Shown: positions 1 to 11,510, numbered from the stretch's first letter. The stretch is DNA of 64,000 nucleotides from Bryoerythrophyllum caledonicum (GCA_963971425.1 OZ020526.1:558001-622000); one strand, 5' to 3'. The notes: generated by a model not told the origin, from the sequence alone. Program-made: numbers and translations.

Positions 1-1323
1 GTATTCTTATCCGTATATGTATCAGTATACGTATCAGCATATGTACTAGTACTTATATCCGTATATGTTTTGTAGTATAGTATCAATTCAATTTTTATGT
101 ATGTTTTATGGTGTAGTTTTTTTGTGTTTTCTTTAATACGGTAAAAGTACTTTTGAGGTTTAGTACAATATTGTATTTTGTATTCAAAATAATGTTTAAT
201 ACATTGTATGTATTTGTCCGATACAAGTTTTTGTATGTAGCTAAAGTATGTAGGTATTTGTGCTATACTATACTTTCTACTCCATATTGTATAAAGAGTG
301 TAGAGGTGGTAAATGGATTTTACCGTGTGGTCTTTGGTCATTGCATGTTTGGCGGTTTGTCTTGGAGGAGGGGTGTGAGCCGCAAAAACGGCCCACGATG
401 ACAAATGGACCACACATCATGTGCGTTAAGGTTAACAAGTAGTAGAACTGGGTTATCCCATTGGATTAGCTCGTGATTTTTGATCAAGATGGCTAAATAA
501 GCCTTTCCATGCGCTAATTCCTCAAATAGGAGCCCCCTTGTGGCAACCACGGATTTTATGAAGTTCACTAAAAAAATAAATAGAAAGGAAAAATAAAGAA
601 AAGGTTGGAAAACAAAAAAAAACAATAGAAAGGGATTAGAATTAGAAGTGGTGGAGAAGAATTTACCTCCTACCGAATTGGGGACCGCCATTGGTGACGG
701 TGAGGAAATCACGGAAAAAACTAGGAGAAGAAGGAGGATGGTGAGGAGAAAAGAAAAAGAATGAGGCGTTAAAAGCCCTTAAAAAAATAGTCAAAGGGAT
801 CCTAAAAGAAGTGAAAAAAAAAAACCCTCACCAATCACTAAGTAAATTAGGAATTCCCCCAAGCAAGGGAAATTCAAGCTAGGTAGAGTTAGATTTTTTT
901 GCATCCTTGAATTTAGCTTAATAGCTCACTTATTGAGATCATGCACACACATGTGGCATGGAGTCAAAGTTTAGATTTAGATATTCCTTGGTTAGTGGGA
1001 CACCCACTTGTGTTAAATGCAAGGGTGGCTAGTGATTTTTTAGCTTTTTAGTTACTAGTTGTTTAGTGTGACCATTAATGTGCCCACCCAAAATGGCGGC
1101 TGTGAACGACGAAGGGAACGACCTTGGGAACAAAGAAGGGAGCAAGGGCCTTGGGGTTACCCCCTTGGAGGGCGCTCATTCGAAGTGTGGGAGGTAGGAG
1201 TTAGAGAGGTGTGTGGTAGGAGCTAGGAAACCGAGAGAGGTGTGTGGAAGTGAGAGAGAGGTAGGGTTCCAGATTTCCCCTTCCTGTGGGCTAGATTTTG
1301 ATTCAAATGTTACGAAAATTGGA
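1..1323. other. AT-rich stretch, no supported gene
   Basis: The first 75 bases are a degenerate run built on GTATATGTA and TAGTAC-like steps. The rest is AT-rich with A-runs on the plus strand. Short open frames exist on both strands, for example 338-712 on the minus strand, but they are rich in Phe and Leu from T-runs and show no domain. No exon signal or RNA gene was seen. Confidence 0.5.
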
Positions 1324-2160
1324 GAGTAGATAGATTAGAGCGTTGGCTTTCCAACAAGATCAAGAACGTACGGATCGGAGCTGTGACGACGAAGATACAA
1401 GCTGCGGAGCGAGGACAACCAGCTGGAGCAATCGGCGGCGGATCTCACTGGCCTCAAATTTTCCCTTGTCAGTCGCAGAGTTCTTGTCCGATGAAGTTGA
1501 GATTTTAGGAGTAGATAGATCAGCGCGTTGGCTTTCCAACAAATTCACGAACGTGCGGATCGGAGTTATGACAATGAAGATACAAGCTGCGGAGCGAGGA
1601 CGACCAGCTGGAGTAATCGGCGGCGGATATCACTTGGCCTCCTCAGATTTTCCCTCGTCAGTCACACAGTTCTTGTCCGATGAAGCTGAGATTTCAGGAG
1701 TAGATAGATTAGAGCGTTGGCTTTTCAACAAGATCAAGAACGTACAGATCGGAGCTGTGACAACGAAGATACGAGCTGCGGAGGGAGGACGACCAGCTGG
1801 AGGATCAACGGCGGATCTCACTTGTCCTCAGATTTCCCCTTCTCAGTCGCAGAGTTCTAGTCCGATCGAGCTAAGATTTTAAGAGTAGATAGATTAGAGC
1901 ATTGGCTTTCTAACAAGATCAAGAACGTGCAAATCGGAGTCGTGACGACGAAGATACGAGTTGCGGAGCGAGGACGACCAGCTGGAGGATCGGCGGCGGA
2001 TCTCACTTGTCCTCAGATTTCCCCTTGTCAGTCGCAGAGTTCTAGTCCGATCAAGCTAAGATTTTAGGAGTAAATAGATTAAAGCGTTGGCTTTCCAACA
2101 AGATCAAGAACGTGCGAATCGAAGTTGTGACGACGAAGATACAAGCTGCGGAGTGAAGAG
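1324..2160. repeat. 185-bp tandem repeat, about 4.5 copies
   Basis: Units start at 1324, 1509, 1698, 1883 and 2068, each opening with GAGTAGATAGATTAGAG or a close variant. The period is 185, 189, 185 and 185 bases. Each unit carries a GTTGGCTTTCCAACAAGATC segment and a CGACGAAGATAC segment. A 179-codon open frame at 1343-1882 simply reads through the units. Because 185 is not a multiple of three, it is unlikely to be a real protein. The array may be part of the leader or LTR region of a retroelement. Confidence 0.85.
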
Positions 2161-2941
2161 CTCCAAGAAGAGGAGGACGACCACAACACAAGAACGACCA
2201 CGAACACGGCAGAGGGTGAATTGAGCTAGATCAGGGAGCCTTCTTCCTCTCCCAATTGATTCATTATCTTCTTGATTGCATGTGGAGAAGGAACCCTAAA
2301 TTTTCTAGTTACAAAAAATCACGCGGAAGCACTGCCAAATTTTCACTAGGACTAGGGTTTGCTATCAACTCAACCAAACAATCGGTTTAATCTACAATAG
2401 TAAGTGAAGGCAGCTGGAGGCTCATGCATGGTATAATGTTTGAGTAGGGCCACTTGTGTGAATGCATGTGGTATACACGTGAATTGCGGTGCACGATTTT
2501 GAATAAACATGTATGTTAAGTGTGCACTGCTGGTCGTTGGCTGTGAGTCCCGGATTGAGTCAACCGGTTAATTGAAGGCTGCCATCGTGTTAAGCAAGAA
2601 AAACTAATAAGAATACGAAAAACAAACGAAAAAAACGGAGTCATAATCACAAAGATAATGAAGAATTAAACTTTTAATATAAAAAGAGGAGCCTGTCTGC
2701 TGGTTGCTGCTGTCAGGGTCGCACTTGGGCCTGGAATTGGTGGTTAAGGTGCTAATCAAGTTCACAAGGCGAAATTGAACCTAATGGAACTTTAAAACAT
2801 TGGAAACGGAGCTTTGAGGCGGAATTTACGCTTGTCTAAAGGTTGGATTCAACCTAAGGCTGAATTCAGCCATTACATCACTAATTATTAACGAACCCTC
2901 TTAAGTGACCATGCCTTGGGTCATCATGCTTGTATGAATGG
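2161..2941. other. intergenic, one site shared with 6150-6184
   Basis: No coding signal was seen. The bases at 2317-2345 read, in reverse complement, like those at 6150-6184, with a shared GCTTCCGCGTG core and a GTGAAAA start. The two sites are therefore an inverted pair lying on either side of the retroelement-like block. Confidence 0.4.
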
Positions 2942-3689
2942 TTAAAGTATGGTTGCACAAGGGGCTGCATCCCATATGTAGGATCTTGTGTTCAAGATAA
3001 GCCACCCTATTAGGGGGCGGTTTATTTGGCTTACAAGGGGTAAGTTGGATTTACCGGTCACGGCGGACATTTTTTGCACTAGTAAAAACATTGTTGCTTG
3101 AATGTCTTCCATGTGGAGCTTGAGTTCTTCGTGCTTCATGTCGGTGTAGTCATTGTTTGCTTGGGTCATCTTTTTGTTGTTGTCTTCAATCATTTTCTCC
3201 ACGTGCGTCCTTCGTGGTACAATAGGGGGGTGATGTTGAGGAGGTTTGGACGTTGAATGTCGTGATTGTGTTGATGAGGGCGGTGTTGATGTCATCAAAG
3301 CCAAAGTCCTTGATGGCGTCGGTGGTGGGTGGGTGTAGTCCTTCCAAACTTCTTGGGTGGGGCAAGAAATCCACATAGTTTCCATCGATTACATGGGTTT
3401 TTTTCACAAAAGTTCTAAATACAATGGGGTTTAAAGCACAAAGTACATTGCAACTTCCATTATGATAATTGTCTCTCTCTCTATGATACCAAATTTCTCT
3501 CACGTTAAGGGCTCCCATGATCTTGTAAATCTCTCGTGAGGTGCTCATAGTGTTCAAGGTGATAGGGAGAGAGGAAAGAGTTAGGGTTAGGGCTTCTTTC
3601 CTTGCATTTGGTCCTTTGGTATCCATCACTTGCCTTGGGAGCAAGACTTCGTTTTGTACCACAATGCGGTTGGTGATCATGTTCTTCAC
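2942..3689 (-). pseudogene. downstream part of a broken retroelement-like gene
   Basis: The minus strand carries two overlapping frames that each look coding for part of their length. The upstream one (3689-3186) continues the sense of the gene at 3707-4918 after a frameshift and contains the run SREIYKIMGALN. The downstream one (3385-2942) contains a charged helix with MIEDNNKKMTQANNDY and MKHEELKLHMEDIQ, like the coiled segments of plant LTR-retrotransposon Gag proteins. At 3473-3495 the minus strand reads TTTGGTATCATAGAG, which resembles the initiator-tRNA primer-binding motif TGGTATCAGAGC. No protease, integrase or reverse transcriptase was seen, so the element is non-autonomous or only a fragment. 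Confidence 0.4.
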
Positions 3690-3706
3690 TTGTGTTGGTG
3701 TTGAGG

Positions 3707-4918
3707 CTATGATGAATGCCCATGATTGACCTTTTGCACCGTATCACCGACGTCGTATACCTTTTGCACGTCGGTGATTTCGTAGTCATGCCCTTGTGCA
3801 AAGCTATGCCCAAGTATCTCTTCAAATACCACTTGGGCTGAAATTGCCTCAAGGCACTCGCTTTTCACTTTTAAAGAAAGGTTAGAACCTTTAGAGAGGT
3901 TATCAAACGTTTTGCAAACTTTACCAACCACATTTTGACCATCAATAATCAAGATGAACACTCTAGGACCTTTGAGCAATGCAAGACCATCGTATTCGGG
4001 TTTAAGGAGATGTACCTTAAAGCTTCCAGCCCATACTCCCTTTACTTTCCCTTGTTTGATGCTAAGACATGGTATGTATAGGGGGTCGTAGACACCGGTG
4101 CCAAGCATGATGTTCATTTTCTCCAATCTTTTTACAATCATGTTCTTAGCCATTTCATACATGATAGGGGTGTTAGGTAATTCAAAATGAATGGCAATGT
4201 GGAAGTCAAGGGACAAACATGTGGACTCGTTAGTCTTGACTTCGCAAGGGAGTTGCGTGATGTTGTAGTGTTGCTTGACAACACCTTTCCTTACCTCCAT
4301 TGGGTACAAGACTTGCGGGATTCAAGGAAAAGCCACCCGCGCACCATGGGCCTCTTCGGCCTCCTCTTCTTTAAGTTCTCTAGTTATCATGTCCATCACT
4401 GTCTCGCGGCTATAGAGTTCTTCGGCACCTTCTTCCATGGCGAGTGCTTCCATGGCGAGTGCTTCCATGGCCTGAAATCCCATCCAAAATTTGTAATTAG
4501 TGAATATGGGTTTAGTGGATTTACCTTCATTAGTGTTGGATTTTTTGCTTCTCTTGCTACTGCTGGCTTCGCCTTCTTTGCCTCTTGGTATCTTTGATTT
4601 TGTCATGAGGTTGGGGCTTTCGTCCGTTTGGTCCACCATCTCTAAGTCTAGAGATAAGTTTTTCCTTACAATCCCTGCCATGTTAGTTCTGCTCCTAACT
4701 AATACTGCTGCTGAAATTGATTTGCTCAAAGTTAGAGGGTCCTTGGTGGGATGAGAGAGGTCGCTGTAGGGTTTGGGGGGGTTGTTATTAGGAGTTGGGG
4801 GGTCGCTGGGAAGGTTTGTGAGGTTGCTAAGGGGGGCTAGTGGGTCGCTAAGAGGGTCTGGGAGGTCGCTAAGGGGGGCTAGTAGGTCGCTGGAGGAGGC
4901 TACAGGGTCGTTGTGCAA
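3707..4918 (-). pseudogene. broken gene, Pro/Ser-rich N-terminus plus unknown domain
   Basis: One minus-strand frame is open from 4918 to 3707 except for a TGA at 4322-4324. The first part (198 codons) opens with a repetitive region rich in Asp, Leu, Pro and Ser, then a basic stretch with KRSKKS that could be a nuclear signal. A glutamate-rich segment with the short repeat AMEALAMEAL follows. After the stop the same frame codes for about 200 residues with a compact hydrophobic pattern, for example KVHLLKPEYDGLALLKG and RVFILIIDGQNVVGKV. I do not recognise this domain. The TGA could come from a decayed CGA codon. The neighbouring frames downstream suggest a retroelement structural gene. Confidence 0.45.
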
Positions 4919-5115
4919 TATTGGGAGGTCACAGCCCTGGTTGGGGGTCGCAACTCCAGAACTGCGGGTCGCTGCGGAGTTCGCACGGGTCGCTGTAGGA
5001 TTTTTGCGGGTCGCTGCGGGGGTGTTTCAGGTCACTGGATGTTTTCTACAGGTCGCTGGGGGTTTTCTGCGGGTCGCTTCTGTGTTCTACCAGGTCGCTA
5101 TGGGGGTTTATGAGG
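4755..5115. repeat. GGTCGCT-based minisatellite inside coding frame
   Basis: The plus strand repeats GGTCGCTG followed by a variable 7 to 22 bases, well over ten times. On the minus strand its left part encodes the DLLAPLSD-type repeat at the N-terminus of the broken gene that starts at 4918. The unit length varies, so it is a degenerate minisatellite. Confidence 0.75.
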
Positions 5116-5144
5116 TGTCTTCGTCAAGGTCGCTCGGCTTGTCT

Positions 5145-5322
5145 GGGTTCGTGTGTACAGGAGAGGTAGGAAGGGTTCATCAGGGTTTGTGTACACAAGA
5201 AGGTTCGTGTGCACAGGAGGGTTCGTGTGCACAAGAAGGTTGGTGTGCACAGGAGAGTTCGTGTGCACGGGAGGGTTTATCAGGGTTCGTGTACACAGGA
5301 GGGTTCGTGTGTACAGGAAGAG
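5145..5322. repeat. 18-bp minisatellite
   Basis: About eight units of GGTTCGTGTGCACAGGAG and close variants, some as 28-base units with an inserted ATCAGGGTTC. The unit is a multiple of three, so several frames stay open. On the minus strand it reads as a PVHTNx hexapeptide repeat in a proline-rich open frame (5550-5098). It directly follows the GGTCGCT minisatellite. Confidence 0.8.
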
Positions 5323-5379
5323 GTGCGAGGGTTTACCGAGGGAGGTTGATAGAGAGAGTAGAGTCAGTTGGGGTTTAGA

Positions 5380-5810
5380 TGAGGGCGAAGAAGGGGAGTC
5401 GGGAGGGAGGGGGAGAGTAGATTCTGTCTGAGAGGGGGGCTGAGGAGCGATAGGGGAAGATGAGGTCTGGAGTGGGGAGAGTGTAGTCCAATTTAGAGAG
5501 GGTCGGGTGGGGAGGGAGATTGAGGGCAGGGGGGGGTTTGGTGAGATCATGGTGAGGGGGTCGGGAAGGGGAGGTGGAGGGTGTTGTTTCCGAGGGAGAG
5601 AACTGAAGAGGGAAGGAATAATTGGGGGGAGGGAGGGTGGGATCTGGAGGTGAGGATCGGGAGGGATGGGGAGGGGGGTCTGTAGGGAGGTGAAGAGGAG
5701 GGATAGGATCTGGAGGGGGGGAAGGTAGTTGAAGGTGGGGAGGAAGAGTGGAAGTTTAGAGGAGGAGAAGTCAAGGGGGAAGGGGGGGATACATGAGAGG
5801 AGGTAACGAA
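5380..5810. repeat. long polypurine (G/A) tract
   Basis: The plus strand is almost only G and A for about 430 bases, with many runs of five to seven G. The minus-strand open frames here (Pro/Ser-rich, 5774-5547 and 5550-5098) are a direct result of this composition. The tract could form quadruplex or triplex structures. It may be a retroelement leader. Confidence 0.7.
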
Positions 5811-5929
5811 AGGAGAAGTGGGAGGTGAGTTGCTCTCTGTGATGCTGTAAGTTGCTTTGATCTGTTGTGTTGGCTTGCGTTTCTCCCAGGAGTGTTGTTG
5901 CTGTGGGCGTCTAATCTCCTTGGTCTCCT

Positions 5930-6965
5930 ACAGCTCGTATGTGCTTTCCCCCTCTTGTTGTTTACTTTCGTTGCCACCTTGCGTTGTTGTGCCCTTGCTG
6001 TGCGTTCTTGTTAAGTTCTTGGTGTAGATGGTGTTGTTGTTTTTATGTTGGCTGTTGCGTTGTGTTCTTGTGCGCTCTTGCGTTAGTGTTGTTTGCTTTG
6101 GTGCTGATGATGTGCTATCTTGTTGATTCTGCGTATGCAGATCTAGATGTGAAAAATTTCGCAAGCGCTTCCGCGTGCGATTTGGAGCCACGAAGTTAGT
6201 GTAGCTCTCTACTAGGGTTTGAATGTAGAGCTGTGTATACGTGATGTAATGGTGAGTTTTAGGTGTGCTACTACTAGTGTGTGTGGGTGTGGTGAGGTGC
6301 AATGTGTTACTGTAGATCCTAGTGTCTACTGCAGAAAATAAATAGAAATGGGTAGAAATGGCCTGATCTGGTGTGTTGTAGCTCTCTTGGGGCAGATCTT
6401 TGAGGTGTGTTTTGTAGACCTTCACTCCAGAGGTTGTTCTGTGGTGTAGTCTTCCAGATCTAGTGCATAAAATCTTTGAACAAGTTATGTTAGATCTATT
6501 TTGTAAATTGTGTAATTTCCTACAAGAGCATGGTGATAATGTGGAAATAACAATTGTAATGAAAGGAAATAACAACAAGGTGCAGGGAAGGTTAGAGATG
6601 GCCTGTAAGGAGACGCGGATCTGGCTTTCGAAGAGTTGATGAGCGCTTGCGTCCTGGTGGCAATGTTGGCTCCTCGTGTTGCTCAATCTTGTGTGATGGG
6701 GTCGTGGATCAAGGAGAGACAAGGGCTAAATGGTGGGCATGCAAATCACGATCTATCTACACTCGATATGGACAGATCTAGAGTTGAGGAGAGTCAGTGA
6801 GTTTAGATCTATGCAACAACACTCGTTTCCCATGCTTCAGATTCAACTTGCAATGATCTCTCTCAAAGACTCGTCCATCACCTCTCAAACTTCCAGATCT
6901 AGTACTGTGAGCTCTTCCAACAAGTGCGATCTACCTTCCAAGCCTCACTAACGTCTAGATCTTGA
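5930..6965. other. AGATCT-dense region, possible LTR or promoter
   Basis: A 264-codon minus-strand frame (6722-5928) spans this region, but it is Ser/Thr/Asn-rich without a recognisable domain, so I do not call it a gene. The hexamer AGATCT occurs eight times between 6140 and 6962 (at 6140, 6394, 6456, 6492, 6774, 6805, 6895 and 6957), often within CAGATCTAG. The site at 6150-6184 is the inverted partner of 2317-2345. Confidence 0.35.
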
Positions 6966-7079
6966 ACAATGTGGGCTCACAGTAAGGCCAACAACCTCTT
7001 ACTGCACATACTCCAAGAATTCTAGACTAAGTCCTTGTGCCTCCCCTCACCACGAAATACGGAGCTCACTCTCTACTCA

Positions 7080-8207
7080 TTCTGCCTCGTTGTAACTTGT
7101 AATATGTATATACTATGTACTAGTTACATTATTTATAATATGTATCAAATATAATAATAATCATAGTGTATAATCATACACTATATACCAATCATACCAT
7201 TTATACTATGTATTCATTACACCATATATACATCATACTTGAAATATGTTCTTAAATTATTGAAGAACTAATCATACTCTTTGTACGAAGTGCTAATTAA
7301 ACCTATCATACTTTGTACCATTATAAGGCTACTCATTAAATATACTAATAATATCATTTGTACTATACTAGTGGATGCCCTTTGTCCTCAAAAAAACCAA
7401 AAAACAATCCCTAGTTAAGTAAATGTATAACTTTACTAAAATTAAAAGATACTAAATGACAATAGCCTTTAACTAACCTGAACTTTGTCTTGTTTCAATA
7501 ATCAATGGCTTGAGGATAAGTTATGGATAAGCAGTCATAGGTAAGCCAACAGCCATAGGCCCGACTTTACCAAATAAACTGTAATCTATTATACATAGAG
7601 ATACACTGCCATATACCACATACAAACCATTCTATTTATACTTAACACTACTAATATCAATTACACTATTTTCACTAGATTATTTACACTAAGTACTAAT
7701 TAAGCCTTACATGCAATATATCAATCAATATTATTCTACTATGTCCTAAGTTACTATTCTATTGACACTAAGTACCACTGTAAACCCTTTGAATTATGTA
7801 CAACATATACTATTTATACCATGTACAAACTAAACCTTTCATACTATGTATTAATTATACTCTTCATACCACATACTACTATACGTTGTATTAGGCAAAA
7901 AGAAAGGATGCAACAAGATGTGCGGATCTTGTATCTTTTTCTAAACACAAATTGAATATGAGATCTATATTAAGATTTTTTTTTGTAGAGTAAGAAAATT
8001 CTTTCATTTTGAAACTTTTATATTAGATTGTCCCTAGGAAGAGCTAATTGAAGGTTTTTTTTTTTTTTTGGATTTGTGGCTTGAAACTTAGTACCACCAA
8101 TAGTGAAAAATGTGTAGCCCGGGCATTTAAATAGTGTAGTGGACACTAAATACGAACCCGTACACTAATTGTCAACTACGCAATTAGTGTAGTGATCGAA
8201 TAGTACA
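7080..8207. other. AT-rich stretch with degenerate TACTATGTA-type repeats
   Basis: Many imperfect copies of ATACCATTTATACTATGTA and related strings are spread over 7090-7900. No gene, splice site pattern or RNA was seen. The part 8100-8230 contains several copies of ACACTAAAT and its complement, which continue at 8930-9100. Confidence 0.5.
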
Positions 8208-8279
8208 CTAAATGTGAACTACTACACTATTTGTGAACTTTTGTAAAGATTCGGGGAAAAACATCAATTGGGGGAAAAA

Positions 8280-8785
8280 AGACAATTTACCTTTTGAAAA
8301 GGTAAACTTTTGTAAAAATAAGCTTTTCCAGAAGTAAATATTTGAAAAAGAGAAGATTTGAGAAAATAAACATTTGAAAATTAAACATTTGAAAAGTAAA
8401 CATTTGAAAAAGTCAATGTTTGAAAAAGTAAATGTATGAAAAAGAAAATGTTTGAAAAAGTAAATGTTTGAAAAGTAAATGTTTGGAAAATTAAACTTTT
8501 GAATTTTTATTGTTTTTGAAGAAGTAAAGTTTTGAAAAAGTATGTTTTTGAAAAAGTGAACTTTTAAAAACTCAAAGTTTTGAATAAGTAAAGTTTTTAA
8601 AAAGTAAATGTTTGGAAGAACATTCTTTTGAAAAATTGAAGTTTTGAAAAAGAAAACGTTTGAAACAAAGAACTTTTGAAAAAATAAACCTTTTAAGAAG
8701 TAAAACTTAAAAAAGTAATCTCTTGAAAAAGTAAGCACTTGAAAAAGTGAACTTTGAAAAAAGTAAATTTCCATAAAGGGTACTC
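8280..8785. repeat. TTTGAAAAAGTAAA minisatellite
   Basis: About thirty degenerate units of 15 to 19 bases, each a variation on TTTGAAAAAGTAAAC. The 188-codon minus-strand frame across it is a Phe-rich translation of the repeat and is not a gene. Confidence 0.8.
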
Positions 8786-8984
8786 TGATAAAGTAATCTT
8801 TGATAAAGTGAATTTTGATTGGGGGTATCTTTTTAATTTATGTAATTTTAATTGGCACAAGAAACTTGATTATGGTATCATGAATGTCATGGACGGCTAA
8901 CTTTATTCGTCAACTTGTTTGCAATTAGTACACTATTTGTCAACTTGTTTGCAATTAGTGTACTATGGTAAGTACACTATTTGT

Positions 8985-9095
8985 GTCACTACACTAAATG
9001 CGACTTTTAGTGTAGTGAGAGAGAGTGAGTGCCCATACACTAAATGCGACTTTTAGTGTAGTGAGAGAGAGTGAGTGCCCAAACACTAAATGTTG
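8985..9095. repeat. 46-bp tandem duplication
   Basis: Two near-identical units start at 8991 and 9037, each running ACACTAAATGCGACTTTTAG through a GAGAGAGAGTGAGTGCCCA stretch, with a third partial start at 9083. Each unit contains the inverted pair CACTAAA and TTTAGTG, so each could fold into a small hairpin. Confidence 0.8.
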
Positions 9096-9758
9096 ATTAT
9101 CCTACTAATGTAGCAAAAAATAAATATGAACTTCAACATTACTTGCCAATCATATGGTGGCTTTTGGCGGTAATAAAATTTTACACATTGATATTTAGTG
9201 TTAAATTTCACAAAGATGAGTAGAAGTGGTGGCATACTAAAGGGGTGTAGTGATACCCATGTGATGCCAGGGTCAAACTTATGTAATATCTATAATACAC
9301 AATTTGTTCTTTTTTTACAAAAGCACTACTTCAAAAAGGATACTTTTGCATTTACTAGCTTTTTTTGATGTTTGAAGGTTCATTTTCCAAAATTATTATT
9401 TCACAAAAGTTTCATCTTTCAAAAGCATTATTTTCAAAAAGTTTCATTTTTGCTGACTTTTACTTTTGCTAACTTTCATTCTCAACAATTTCCATTAATG
9501 TATATTGATAGAATGCTTAAGAATATCCGTATAACCGGCCTTGAAACTACACATGAGTTAGTAAGCTGGATGTTACCATGGTTGTTGTAGCAGCCAAGGT
9601 AGGTATTACACGGTGAGGTACCAGGTATCATGTGCACCATAGTATGAACTGGGTCATATCATCTGGGTGCTTCATTAGCAGCACGTGGGAAACATTTGTC
9701 GGTCAACGGTCACAATCAACGGTCAGGATAAACAAGGTGCATGGCGCCCACTTACAAG

Positions 9759-10090
9759 TTGGGGCATTGTCCCATATTGTTTGTTGACGATGCGGGAAAC
9801 TTCAATATAATGGAGTACACTTTCAATGTCTTTCGAATAACCGGGCCTTGGTATACCAGGCTTGTGTAGGCTACTTGCTTAAGTTGATGTGGAGGCCCCT
9901 GGGGTAGTGTGCCGGACTAAAGCCCCCTACACGGCCTGCTTGATCACGCCCATGTTGACTGACAGGTACGCGTTTATATGTGGAGATTTTTTATGTACCT
10001 CCGGAAATTATTTTGGAGTATGTTTGCCGGATGTTAGCCTCCTCATCGTACTTTTTGGATGATGCACTAACATTTTTACAATGATACCTT
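9759..10090 (+). mobile_element. dispersed repeat copy 1
   Basis: The segment 9759-9955 matches 13654-13855 at roughly three bases in four. Shared strings include TTGGGGCATTGTCCCATAT, GGCTTGTGTAGGCT and CCCCTGGGGTAGTG. Both copies are followed by GTTAGCCTCCTCAT (10034 and 13988) and then by AT-rich DNA with CACTAACATTTT. The two copies are in direct orientation, about 3.9 kb apart, with the gene of 11728-13246 between them. They could be LTRs, a SINE-like family or ends of a composite element. Confidence 0.6.
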
Positions 10091-10099
10091 CTTCTACGC

Positions 10100-10560
10100 T
10101 AATATGAAATGATGTGCTTAAATTTTTTCACTAAATATCACTGACCTAAAAGTGGTAATCAAAATAGAACTAAAAGCAAAAGCAAGTCACCTAGAAGTAA
10201 AAGTAATAATGGAGTCATGTATCCAAAAGTAAAATATGCTAAAAAGTTTAAAAATAAAGGAAATATCAACCCCAAAAATATAGGTAAAGATAAAATATTA
10301 CAATAGAAGTTTGTTACCTATTAGTGAAAGTCTAAATATAAGCCAGTCATCTATAAGTGACTTTAAAAATAAAAGTCAGTCACCTAAATGTAAAAGAAGT
10401 AAACAATATAGTAAAAGAAAATATAAAAGTAAAAAGGTATAAGTCAAGTATACTAATCCAAAAGTTAAAGAAACAAAAAGTAAAATGCAAGTACCAAAAA
10501 GTAAAATTAAGTAAAAGTACAAAATTGCCTCTCTCATGTCTTACTTTTTCAATCCTTACT
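10100..10560. other. AAAAGTAAAAG-rich stretch
   Basis: The plus strand repeats AAAAGTAAAAGT and AAGTCACCTA many times without a fixed period. No gene was seen. Confidence 0.5.
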
Positions 10561-10639
10561 TTTCAATTCTTACATTTCAATGCTTACATTTCCAATCCTT
10601 ACTTTTTCAACCCTTACTTTTTCAATTCTTTTTTTGTCA

Positions 10640-11105
10640 AACCGGAGTCCCGGAGTCCCGGTGTCTCAAAGTCCTTTAGATCTTGAGTCTTTAAGTCCGT
10701 GAATCTTTGAGTCTTTTTCTAGTCTTACCTTTTGATTCCTTAATTTCTTAATTCATACCTTTTAAACCCACACCTTTCAAACAATAAAATTTAAAAATCC
10801 AAATTTATTGACTCCAAGTCTTATGGATTTAGAGATTTCAGGATTCTTGAACTTTGGGACTCTGAGACTTAGAGACTCCTCGACTCAACGATTCAAGGAC
10901 TTTAGGACTGCGGGACTCATGGACTCGGAGACTTCGGAACTCCAAGACTCCGGGACTCCGGAACTCCATGACCCCAGGACTGCAAAACAATGGGACTTTG
11001 GGACCTTCGGAATTGGAAACTTAAATAATTCAATCTCTAGGACTCCAAGACTCTAGGATTCCGGGACTTCGAGACTCCAAGACTCCAAGACTCCGGGACT
11101 CTTGG
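10640..11105. repeat. GACTC minisatellite with two orientations
   Basis: Units of 8 to 10 bases are built on GACTC. In 10640-10720 the repeat reads GAGTC or AGTCCC on the plus strand. In 10808-11100 it reads GACTC or GGACTCC, the reverse complement. The array is thus made of two opposed halves around 10725-10800. Confidence 0.75.
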
Positions 11106-11245
11106 ATTTATTACGCAATCTATATACATTATTATCAATTCAATTAGAGATTGGAATGAAAAAAAACCAGGATCCGGAAGAAGCTTTCTTGGGATATAGC
11201 AGCATGGTGGGAATCGGAGATCCTTTTTGGATATATTACCTTTTA

Positions 11246-11275
11246 TATATATATATTATTATATATATTATTACC
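11246..11275. repeat. AT microsatellite
   Basis: A run of alternating T and A followed by TATTATTATATATATTATTA. It is short and without further meaning. Confidence 0.8.
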
Positions 11276-11348
11276 TAGTTGTAGAAGATTTAATTTCTTA
11301 TTCAAGGGTCCTACTCAATGATTTCTAGTGACGTGCCAATTGTACTGA

Positions 11349-11510
11349 GTGTAATTGTGCACTTGCTAGCACTTCAATTGAGAACCTTACCTCACTTTGT
11401 TGTGCTACATTAAACTATCAAGTGTGGGTGTAATTAGGCTACTTGCTAGCACTTCAATTCAGACAAGTTTACTGCATTTTACTGTATAACTACATCAAAT
11501 TGTCAAGTCC
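11349..11510. repeat. 79-bp tandem duplication upstream of the RING-like gene
   Basis: Two diverged copies start at 11349 and 11428 with GTGTAATT, then share ACTTGCTAGCACTTCAATT and a CATTAAACTATCAAGT or CATCAAATTGTCAAGT end. They lie 220 bp upstream of the ATG at 11728. Confidence 0.65.

Noticed and set aside
1343..1882. 179-codon open frame over the 185-bp array
   Set aside because: It reads through tandem units of a period that is not a multiple of three, so the frame changes from unit to unit.
3473..3495. Primer-binding site of an LTR retrotransposon
   Set aside because: TGGTATCATAGAG resembles the initiator-tRNA motif, but it lies inside a coding-like frame and no LTR boundary was found next to it. 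It is kept only as a remark.
5928..6722. 264-codon minus-strand open frame
   Set aside because: Composition is Ser/Thr/Asn-rich without domain or splice context, and it overlaps a probable LTR or leader.
8208..8774. 188-codon minus-strand open frame
   Set aside because: It is the Phe-rich translation of the TTTGAAAAAGTAAA repeat.
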